From positions 1 through 7,325 of the forward strand of contig JAJDXU010000411.1 of NCBI GenBank assembly GCA_022823105.1: DNA of 7,325 nt, read 5' to 3'. A model generated the notes under the pieces. The model searched no databases. It saw nothing but the letters and a program-made list of their open reading frames with translations, and was not told where the DNA came from. The DNA comes from Dehalococcoidia bacterium. Lineage in GTDB: Bacteria > Chloroflexota > Dehalococcoidia > Lucifugimonadales > UBA3495. The position numbers and the translations under genes were made by a program. This document shows, piece after piece, positions 1-5,514 of the stretch (positions are counted from its first letter, which is position 1; each line of letters begins with the position of its first letter).

Positions 1-2
1 TT

Positions 3-839
3 CCCCGTAATCCCTACGGTCGTTTCCACTGGCTATTCGACTACAAACCTGAGGACCACGACGATCGGGAGAAGACCTTCCTGGGGCATACCGGGAACTT
101 CAATGGCGAAGACATCGTGGACATTATTGCGGATCAACCGGCCACGGCCCGGTTCCTGGCCCGTCACCTCTACCGATTCTTCGTCGCCGACGAGCCCCAT
201 GTCTCCAGTTGGAACATTACACCACCGGTTGACCCCGAAGCCATCGAGTTGTTGGCGGATGCCTACAATGAATCCCGTGGCGACATCCGGTTTATTTTAA
301 GAGTGTTGTTCAACTCGGACTTCTTCAAGAATGCCCGCTTCGCCCGCGTGAAAAGCCCGGCTGAATTGATCGTTGGCACTGTGCGTATGGCGGGCAACTA
401 TGAAGGCTTCAAGCCAGGATTCAACAATCTGGCGTTGGAGTGCGGTTGGCAGGGACAGGAGCTGCTCAATCCTCCCAGCGTGGAGGGTTGGCACACAGGC
501 TCAGAGTGGATCGACCCCGGCGTTTTGATGCGCCGGGTGAACTTTGCCGCGAGGATATTTGGAGACACCTCACTACCCGGCGTACAGGCTATCGTCAAAC
601 GGGTGTTGGTAAATGTGCATGTGCATGGCGATTCTTCCCCCCAGGCGATAGTGGAAGCTTGTCTCGACGCGATGGGACCGCTGGAAGTCAATGGGACGAC
701 CCACTCTGAATTGATTGCCCATGCCGAAAAATGCGGCGATCTAGCCTGGAGCACCCACGAAGAATTCAGGGCTACACTGCACAATGTGAGCAGGATCCTG
801 ACCTTGATTGCCGCCTCGCGAGAATATCAGTTTGCCTAG
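3..839 (+). CDS. DUF1800 family protein, C-terminal part (5' end outside window)
   Basis: The frame is open from the first complete codon at position 3 to the TAG at 837-839, giving 278 residues of a protein whose family is usually about 450-550 long, so roughly the N-terminal half is missing. Family marks visible in order: FLGHTGNFNGEDIVDI (residues 27-41), QPATARFLARHLYRFFV (45-61), a helical stretch ending RFILRVLFNSDFF (96-108), VKSPAELIVGTVRMAG (116-131) and LLNPPSVEGWHTGSEW (154-169). These are the conserved blocks of DUF1800 (PF08811), a mostly alpha-helical family of unknown biochemical role that is very often encoded just before a DUF1501 protein, as here. A GTG at 117 is only an internal codon: conserved family sequence continues upstream of it. 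The next gene starts 35 nt after the stop, suggesting co-transcription. The family call is secure; function is unknown. Confidence 0.9.
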   Translation, partial: PRNPYGRFHWLFDYKPEDHDDREKTFLGHTGNFNGEDIVDIIADQPATARFLARHLYRFFVADEPHVSSWNITPPVDPEAIELLADAYNESRGDIRFILRVLFNSDFFKNARFARVKSPAELIVGTVRMAGNYEGFKPGFNNLALECGWQGQELLNPPSVEGWHTGSEWIDPGVLMRRVNFAARIFGDTSLPGVQAIVKRVLVNVHVHGDSSPQAIVEACLDAMGPLEVNGTTHSELIAHAEKCGDLAWSTHEEFRATLHNVSRILTLIAASREYQFA

Positions 840-860
840 GCAAGCGCCTGCAACTGATGT

Positions 861-866
861 GGAAGG
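861..866 (+). promoter_or_regulatory. Shine-Dalgarno sequence for the DUF1501 gene
   Basis: GGAAGG lies 8 nt before the ATG at 875. It decides the start among several in-frame candidates: an upstream start at 731 would overlap the DUF1800 gene by over 100 nt, the ATG at 857 lies ahead of this site, and the ATG at 869 leaves only a 2-nt spacer. Confidence 0.6.
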
Positions 867-874
867 ATATGAAA

Positions 875-2011
875 ATGGCATCAACCCATAAAGACCCCGT
901 GCTGGTCGTGCTGGAGCTCACTGGGGCCAACGACTATCTCAATACGATTGTTCCTTATAGCAATCCCCTGTATTGGGATAACCGGCCCAAGGTCCATGTC
1001 CCTGAAGACCGATTGCTGCCCATAGATGACCAACTGGCATTCCGGGCCGATTCGGAGCCGTTGAAAGAATTCTACGACCAGGGCAAGATGGCAGTCATTC
1101 ATGGAATCGGGTTTGAAAATTCACCCCGTTCGCACTTCCGTGCCATGGACATCTGGCATACCTGCGAGCCGGATTCCATCGGGGTCAACGGCTGGCTCGC
1201 CAAGATCATCCGGGACTTGGATCCTGACGGCGAGAACGTGCTGAAGGGAGTTAACTTGGGACAGGGCTTGCCTCGGGCAATGGCCATGAAGGGGGTTCCC
1301 GTTACTTCTGTCAACCACCTGCCTTCATACGGTGTACTCTCATCAAATCCGGGAATCTCCTCCGAGCAAGAGCGAATCCAGTTGTTGGAGACCTTTGCCC
1401 GCATGTACTCTCCCACCATCGGCGCCGGTCCGACCATGGATTATCTGGGACAGGCGGGACGGGATGCGTTGCGAGGAGCCGACATCATCCGGGTTGCTCC
1501 CGAAACCTATTCTTCAAACGTAGAGTACGCCAATAATTCCATCGCAAGGCGTCTCAGAGACGTGGCCCAGGTGCATCTGGCCGGCCTGGGCACCCAGGTC
1601 TTCTACACCTCCCACGGCCCCTTCGACACCCACTATGACCAGCTGGGGCCACATGAAAAACTTTGGACGGAAATTTCCGTCGCCATACGCGACTTCTTCG
1701 ACGACCTGCGTGAGCACGACGCCTCAGACGAGGTGGTTATCATGTTGTTCAGCGAGTTTGGGCGCCGCGTCCGCGATAATGGCACTGGCACCGACCACGG
1801 AGCGGCCGGGGTAGCGTTCGCCATTGGCGACCGGGTGAATGGTGGAATGTACGGGACCTATCCGTCGCTGAAACCGGAGGATCTCACCCAGGGAGACCTG
1901 GAACCCAACTACGATTTCCGTGGTTTCTACTCCACTTTGGCGGAAAAGTGGCTGGGACTCGACCCTGTGCCTATCGTCGGTGGACACTTCGAGCAGATGT
2001 CCTTCGTGTAG
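875..2011 (+). CDS. DUF1501 family protein
   Basis: Complete 378-residue protein, typical length for DUF1501 (PF07394), a family related in fold to the alkaline phosphatase/sulfatase superfamily and of unknown substrate. The start at 875 is chosen for its Shine-Dalgarno sequence and because the family's first block begins a few residues later. Blocks visible: LELTGANDYLNTIVPY (residues 13-28; family form LxGGNDGLNTVxPY), SPRSHFRAMDIW (83-94), HGPFDTH (247-253; usual form HGWDTH), SEFGRRVRDNGTGTDHG (293-309) and the C-terminal DFRGFYSTLAEKWLGL (347-362). The His/Asp-rich HGPFDTH and GTDHG blocks are candidate metal-binding positions by analogy with the superfamily; this is inference. Many DUF1501 proteins begin with a Tat signal peptide; none is visible here, as residues 1-10 lead straight into the first beta strand. 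The pairing with DUF1800 upstream and an NHL protein 36 nt downstream suggests one operon. Family certain, function unknown. Confidence 0.92.
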   Translation: MASTHKDPVLVVLELTGANDYLNTIVPYSNPLYWDNRPKVHVPEDRLLPIDDQLAFRADSEPLKEFYDQGKMAVIHGIGFENSPRSHFRAMDIWHTCEPDSIGVNGWLAKIIRDLDPDGENVLKGVNLGQGLPRAMAMKGVPVTSVNHLPSYGVLSSNPGISSEQERIQLLETFARMYSPTIGAGPTMDYLGQAGRDALRGADIIRVAPETYSSNVEYANNSIARRLRDVAQVHLAGLGTQVFYTSHGPFDTHYDQLGPHEKLWTEISVAIRDFFDDLREHDASDEVVIMLFSEFGRRVRDNGTGTDHGAAGVAFAIGDRVNGGMYGTYPSLKPEDLTQGDLEPNYDFRGFYSTLAEKWLGLDPVPIVGGHFEQMSFV

Positions 2012-2047
2012 CTTCAGGATCCCAAAACAGTTCGCGGGAGAGGGGAT

Positions 2048-3046
2048 ATGCTGACCACCGTCGCCGCCGGCCGGGTGTATGACTACAGCGACTGCATAGG
2101 CATGTACAGTCAGGCCGGCCGGGGATTTTGGGCTCCCCAGGATTTCGTCCTGGGATCGAACGGTCGAATTTATGTGTTGAGCCGCGGGGCGGAACAATTG
2201 GGGCAGCGTGTCACCAAGATCACCTTTGACCACGAGTTTCAAGGACAGTTCGGCTCCGGCGGCGAGGAAGACGGGCGCTTCGTCTGGCCCCGGTCGATTG
2301 ATTTGGACCGTACCGGCCGAGTGTTCCTTTCGGACGAATATCTCAACCGGATAACCATTTACGATGAAGAGGGTGGTTATCGTTATCACTGGGGCAGGTC
2401 CGGCAGCGGAGACGGGCAGCTAAACGGACCGTCGGGAATCGCTTTCGACTCCCGGGGAACCGTTTGGGTGGTGGACAGCTTGAATCACCGGGTGCAGAGT
2501 TTCAGCCAGATCGGTGAGTTTCAGTCCACATTCGGGAAGCGAGGTGGCGGGGACGGAGACCTGGAGATGCCATGGGGCATCTGCATCGACCGCCAGGACA
2601 ACATCTACGTCGCGGACTGGGGAAATAACCGGGTGCAAAAATTCGCCCCTACGGGAGAGTTGCTCGTCAAGTTCGAAGGCTCCAGCGCCGGGGTGGGTTC
2701 GCTCAAGGGCCCATCCGGTGTGGCTGTGGACTCGGATGGAGATGTATACGTAACCGACTGGGGGAACCACCGAGTCCAGATCTACGCCGCCGACGGCCAA
2801 TATATTACGGCGCTGGTCGGTGACGCCCAGGAGCCTTCGCCATGGGCCCAGACCTACATCGACGCCAATCCGGATATCATCAAAGCCAGGCGGCGGACGG
2901 ATTTGGAGCCTGAATGGCGGTTCCGGCGGCCAGTGGCTGTCAACGTTGACGCAGACGACCGGATCATAGTTTTGGAGTCCTATAATCACCGGCTTCAAAT
3001 CTACAACAAGCTGAAGGATTACGAGGAACCCTCAATAAACTTGTAG
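2048..3046 (+). CDS. NHL-repeat six-bladed beta-propeller protein
   Basis: Complete 332-residue protein. The ATG at 2048 follows the purine-rich GGGAGAGGGG at 2036-2045, a strong ribosome binding site. Six NHL-type blades can be read, each with a P-x-(S/G)-(I/V)-x-(V/I/F)-D start and an (N)-(H/N)-R-V/L-Q strand: blade 1 about residues 15-69, blade 2 70-116 (ends NRITIYDEEGGY), blade 3 117-163 (VVDSLNHRVQSF), blade 4 164-210 (VADWGNNRVQKF), blade 5 211-257 (VTDWGNHRVQIY) and blade 6 292-320 (LESYNHRLQIY). A non-blade insert of about 34 residues, charged and containing SPWAQTYIDANPDI, separates blades 5 and 6. NHL propellers are binding scaffolds for proteins, RNA or carbohydrate, or act as lyases; no catalytic residues are recognisable here. 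No signal peptide or membrane segment is seen, so location is open. The 36-nt gap after the DUF1501 gene suggests the same transcript. A partner role with the DUF1501/DUF1800 products is inference. Confidence 0.9.
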   Translation: MLTTVAAGRVYDYSDCIGMYSQAGRGFWAPQDFVLGSNGRIYVLSRGAEQLGQRVTKITFDHEFQGQFGSGGEEDGRFVWPRSIDLDRTGRVFLSDEYLNRITIYDEEGGYRYHWGRSGSGDGQLNGPSGIAFDSRGTVWVVDSLNHRVQSFSQIGEFQSTFGKRGGGDGDLEMPWGICIDRQDNIYVADWGNNRVQKFAPTGELLVKFEGSSAGVGSLKGPSGVAVDSDGDVYVTDWGNHRVQIYAADGQYITALVGDAQEPSPWAQTYIDANPDIIKARRRTDLEPEWRFRRPVAVNVDADDRIIVLESYNHRLQIYNKLKDYEEPSINL

Positions 3047-3377
3047 GCTCCTGCCCGTCTCCAAATATTGCCCGTTGCCGGTCACCTCCCCATGTCCGCT
3101 CACTTGATAAGGTGTGCGACCGATGGCTTCATACGGGTTGAAGTAGCCTGAGCACCCGGTGAGTCCGGGCGATGCGAATCCACGCTTCGCTGCTCTCGGT
3201 GCGCTCTTCGCAGTCCTTGCTCAACCGTCGGCAACGGCTCAGCCAGGCCAGGGTACGTTCCACGACCCAGCGCTTGGGCAGAACCTCGAAGTGGCGGCCG
3301 TCCGGTTCGCACTTCACCACGGCAGCAACCATCCGCCAGTGGTCCAGGCTCTCGACGCCAGTCGGCCAGCGTAGCCA

Positions 3378-3394
3378 GTCCGCCTCAGGCGGAC
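3378..3394. repeat. Palindromic unit, copy 1 (perfect)
   Basis: GTCCGCCTCAGGCGGAC is a perfect inverted repeat with 8-nt arms and one central base. It lies exactly where the transposase should read IWADGGYAGRL; in the flanking frame the segment reads IW-VRLRRT-GYAGRL, about 9 nt longer than the family sequence, and the second catalytic Asp is lost. Confidence 0.7.
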
Positions 3395-3426
3395 CCAGAT
3401 CAACTGCACCCGAGGAAACCGGCCCA

Positions 3427-3443
3427 GTCCGCCTATGGCAGAC
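3427..3443. repeat. Palindromic unit, copy 2 (diverged)
   Basis: GTCCGCCTATGGCAGAC matches copy 1 at 14 of 17 positions; the left half is identical and the right arm has drifted, leaving 6 of 8 arm pairs. It sits between the transposase blocks DRDGAKSVLV and GRFPRVQLIW, at a frame change. Confidence 0.6.
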
Positions 3444-3470
3444 CAACACCGACTTGGCGCCGTCCCGATC

Positions 3471-3495
3471 CCCGTGTCGTGGCACGGGACAGGCT
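3471..3495. repeat. 25-nt insert carrying an inverted repeat
   Basis: On the minus strand the family sequence HAASIQ-DRDGAK is split by 25 extra nucleotides between the Gln and Asp codons. The insert contains CCCGTG and CACGGG arms separated by 6 nt (3471-3488 on the plus strand). Being 25 nt it also shifts the frame. It is unrelated in sequence to the GTCCGCC palindrome. Confidence 0.55.
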
Positions 3496-3756
3496 TTGAA
3501 TGCTGGCGGCATGAACCACCGCTGCCAACAGCAAGCCCATGGCATCCACCACGATGTGGCGTTTGCGTCCGGTTTCCCGTTGGCCAGCATCGTAACCGCG
3601 AGGCCCCTTTTTCCGTGGTTTTCACCGACTGGTGTCAATGATGGCCGCGCTGGGAGTAACTCCCCGCCGAGCGGCCCCCCGGATCAGGGACCGGAGGGCT
3701 CCGTCCACCGGTTCCCAGGCGCCATCATCTCGCCAGTTGCGGAAGTACCACCACAC

Positions 3757-3799
3757 CGTACCCCAGGAACACCGTACCCCAGGAACAGCGTACCCCAGG
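3757..3799. repeat. 16-bp tandem repeat, about 2.7 copies
   Basis: The unit CGTACCCCAGGAACAC starts at 3757, 3773 and 3789; the second copy has one change and the third stops after 11 bases. It lies within the transposase block LPPWGT-VWWYF on the minus strand. Removing two units (32 nt) restores the family sequence and frame, so this is an expansion that broke the gene. Confidence 0.8.
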
Positions 3800-3817
3800 G
3801 CGGCAGGTCATGGGACA

Positions 3818-3834
3818 TTCCGCCTCAGGCGTAC
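3818..3834. repeat. Palindromic unit, copy 3
   Basis: TTCCGCCTCAGGCGTAC matches copy 1 at 15 of 17 positions. On the minus strand it lies between GGIPW and HDLPPWGT, where the family has about four residues (such as RALP); here seven codons including an in-frame TGA are found, about 9 nt more than expected. Confidence 0.6.
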
Positions 3835-3983
3835 CAGGGAATGCCGCCGCGCCGCACGTACGGAACCCCGTTGACCATCTCACGCGGGTCGGTGGGCGAC
3901 GGTGGTCAAGGCGCGCTGCATCCGCTTTGGCGTACGGCAGGATAACGGTCGATGCAATTACGAAGAGAGTCGGTAAAGTCCGG

Positions 3984-4856
3984 TCAGTCGCTTGCTGCGA
4001 GCCCCCCGATTTGCGGTCGGCGACGCAGGCGGGCCAGCAGTGTCCAGCGCCTGGGAGAGAGAATCACTGCCGAAAACAGAATGGCTACCGATACGACCAC
4101 GATAGCCGGGCCGGTGGGCAAGTCGAGGTGGAAGGACAGGTAGAGACCAATCAATATGGCGGCCAGCGCGACGCCTACGGTGGCCGCGATTATGGTGGAC
4201 AGACGACGAGCCAGCAGGCTGCCGGTAACGGCCGGAACGACCAATAGCGACATCACCATGATGTTGCCGACGGTCTTCAGCGCAGCCACCGTAGTCAGGG
4301 CCACCAGCAGCGGCAGCAGATACTCGATGAAGCGCACCGGCAGGCCGGAAGCCTCCGCGACGGCGGAGTCGTAGGTGGTGAAGACCAGCTCTTTGTACAG
4401 GAGTCGCACGATGAGCAGCACGCCGCCGGCCAGCAGGCCGACCGCCAGCACGTCGTACCATGACGCGCCCAGGACGTTGCCGAATAGAATGCCGAGCAAG
4501 TCGCCCGAATATTTCGCGGACGTGTTGATTATGATAACTCCGACGGCGAAACCGCCGGCGAAAAGCACGCCGATGACGGCGTCCATGCGGATGCCGGAGC
4601 GACGGGAGGCCGCCGATATGGCCAGTGATGCCGGCACGGCCCATAGGAGCGCGCCCAGGAATATGTTGGCGCCGAAGAGAAAAGCCACGGCCATGCCGGT
4701 AAGGGCGGAGTGGGCGATGGCGTCGCCGAGAAAGGCCAGGCCGCGCAGCACAACGAAGGTGCCGACGACGCCGCAGGCGGTGGCGGCAAGGGCGGAGACC
4801 AGCAGCGCGCGCTGCATAAAGCCGTACTGCATGGGTTCGATAATCAGGTCAAGCAT
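3984..4856 (-). CDS. Metal (zinc-type) ABC transporter permease, AztB/ZnuB-like
   Basis: Complete 290-residue integral membrane protein of the ABC-3 family, the permeases for Zn2+, Mn2+ or Fe2+ uptake; two copies would form the channel in the cytoplasmic membrane. Hydrophobic segments appear at about residues 16-39, 46-66, 68-84, 93-112, 133-154, 178-194, 198-216, 221-243 and 248-267. Diagnostic stretches: GTFVVLRGLAFLGDAIAHSA (32-51), SGDLLGILFGNVLG (117-130), KELVFTTYDSAVAEASGLP (155-173), VGNIMVMSLLVVPAV (196-210) and GLYLSFHLDLPTGPAIVV (237-254). The start at 4856 gives the usual MLDLIIEP beginning, although no Shine-Dalgarno sequence is visible; an alternative Met lies at residue 9. It begins 29 nt after the SOD-like gene on the same strand, and the upstream binding-protein fusion points to zinc as substrate. 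The matching ATPase is not found in the window. Directly downstream lies the IS remnant. Family is certain; metal choice rests on context. Confidence 0.92.
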   Translation of the reverse strand: MLDLIIEPMQYGFMQRALLVSALAATACGVVGTFVVLRGLAFLGDAIAHSALTGMAVAFLFGANIFLGALLWAVPASLAISAASRRSGIRMDAVIGVLFAGGFAVGVIIINTSAKYSGDLLGILFGNVLGASWYDVLAVGLLAGGVLLIVRLLYKELVFTTYDSAVAEASGLPVRFIEYLLPLLVALTTVAALKTVGNIMVMSLLVVPAVTGSLLARRLSTIIAATVGVALAAILIGLYLSFHLDLPTGPAIVVVSVAILFSAVILSPRRWTLLARLRRRPQIGGLAASD

Positions 4857-4885
4857 GGTTGATGTATTGAAAGCGTGAGCGCAAC

Positions 4886-5464
4886 TCAGCTGGGCTGGAT
4901 GACGCCGCAGGCGACCGGGGAACCGGTGGTTTCGCGTTCGCCGTAGCCCTGGGGGTCGGCGTAGATCAGGACCGACGAACCGTCGACGTCAAATAGAGAG
5001 TGAAGCTTGCCGGCCTGAAGAGTGAGGCCGTTGGTGATGAAATCAGCGCGCGCCGAGCCGTCGGCGTGGGCATAGATGTTGGGCAAGTCGCCGCTGTGAA
5101 CACCGTAAACGTCGTCCCGTTTCCAGTTGGGATGTACGAACCCGCGTCGCGTTTCCCCAGGAGAAAAATGACCGCCGGCAGCGCTGAAGTCAGGAGCGCA
5201 GGCCCCCACGGCGTGAACGACCACCGCATGACCGCCCGGACTCAGGCCTTGCACATCGATGGCGAACAACAGGTGATCAGGTCGTTGGTCCAACGTTACG
5301 GTTCCCAGGGCTTCGCCCGACTGAGACAACATTATCGCCTCGGCCGTTGATTCTTCCTCCGGGAGCGCCGACTGGTCGGACCGCATTGCAATCCAGACCA
5401 GTCCGGCGGCAACCGCGATTGCGACGACGATGATCAGCAAAGCCGGTCGTGCCCTTCTCATCAT
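4886..5464 (-). CDS. Membrane-anchored Cu/Zn superoxide dismutase-like protein, copper site incomplete
   Basis: A 192-residue protein with a basic N-terminus and one hydrophobic segment (residues 8-27, an anchor or signal peptide), then a SodC fold domain (about 42-190). Superoxide dismutase marks: SPGGHAVVVHAVGAC (75-89), SAAGGHFSP (94-102), VHSGDLPNI (122-130) and VACGVI (184-189). Compared with the family ligands (bovine numbering in brackets), His84 (48), His99 (63), His123 (80), Asp126 (83) and the disulfide pair Cys89/Cys186 are kept. Copper ligand His46 is replaced by Val82 and His120 by Tyr168, the zinc ligand His71 falls on Arg107 (His111 is nearby) and the active-site Arg143 is absent. 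Two of four copper ligands are therefore gone, so dismutase activity is doubtful; a zinc-only or structural role is inference. A GGAGG at 5474-5478, 9 nt upstream, supports the first of two adjacent ATGs. It lies 50 nt after the binding-protein gene and 29 nt before the permease, so probably in one operon. Confidence 0.87.
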   Translation of the reverse strand: MMRRARPALLIIVVAIAVAAGLVWIAMRSDQSALPEEESTAEAIMLSQSGEALGTVTLDQRPDHLLFAIDVQGLSPGGHAVVVHAVGACAPDFSAAGGHFSPGETRRGFVHPNWKRDDVYGVHSGDLPNIYAHADGSARADFITNGLTLQAGKLHSLFDVDGSSVLIYADPQGYGERETTGSPVACGVIQPS

Positions 5465-5514
5465 CTCAGAGCGCCTCCAAATGTGTCATGTGATCGCGCA
5501 TTGGCAGTCCTGCG

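Larger units (their letters stand above)
3129..3960 (-). pseudogene. IS5-family transposase, multiply frameshifted remnant
   Basis: Read on the minus strand, family blocks appear in the right order but in changing frames: ILPYAKA, TDPREMVN, RRGGIPW, HDLPPWGT, VWWYFRNWRDDG, TPSAAIID, QSVKTTEKG, RGYDAGQRETGRKRHIVVDA, MGLLLAAVVHAASIQ, DRDGAK, GRFPRVQLIW, GYAGRL, then HFEVLPKRWVVERTLAWLSR and RCRRLSKD to a TGA at 3129-3131. This is the IS5-type DDE transposase. The first catalytic Asp (AIID) and the Glu of VVERT remain; the second Asp, normally in IWADGGY, falls in a disrupted stretch at about 3378-3396. Frame breaks occur near 3890, 3757-3790 (16-bp tandem expansion), 3628, 3602, 3471-3495 (25-nt insert), 3427-3443 and 3320, and an in-frame TGA lies in the palindrome at 3818-3834. 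The longest intact piece is 3129-3638 in one frame, but its first third is out of frame with the family sequence. No functional enzyme can be made. The exact N-terminus, at or just above 3960, is unclear. Confidence 0.88.
3100..3983 (-). mobile_element. Decayed IS5-family insertion sequence (ends not defined)
   Basis: The region between the convergent NHL and permease genes is filled by the remains of one IS5-type element with its transposase on the minus strand. Outer limits are approximate: I found no convincing terminal inverted repeats (only a 6-bp CGACCG/CGGTCG pair near 3117 and 3947) and no target duplication. The right end abuts or touches the 3' end of the permease gene, and the left end lies within about 80 nt of the NHL stop codon. 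The 3047-3128 stretch shows no clear terminator hairpin or other feature. Confidence 0.65.

Noticed and set aside
1724..2389. 221-codon minus-strand open frame spanning the DUF1501/NHL junction
   Set aside because: It overlaps two well-supported genes on the other strand and shows no motif, ribosome binding site or family resemblance.
3378..3834. Short palindromic repeats considered as a CRISPR-like array
   Set aside because: Only three copies with unequal spacing (49 and about 390 nt), units too short, and the DNA between them is transposase sequence, not spacers.
3172..3945. 257-codon plus-strand open frame across the IS region
   Set aside because: It is the reverse complement of the transposase remnant; the family blocks read on the minus strand explain the sequence, and the plus-strand product is low-complexity Arg/Pro/Ser.
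3117..3952. CGACCG (near 3117) and CGGTCG (near 3947) as IS terminal inverted repeats
   Set aside because: A 6-bp match is expected by chance in GC-rich DNA, and the right-hand copy lies about where the transposase coding remnant begins, not outside it.
4375..4878. 167-codon plus-strand open frame opposite the permease
   Set aside because: Shadow of the permease; Ser/Thr/Ala/Pro-rich translation from reversed hydrophobic codons.
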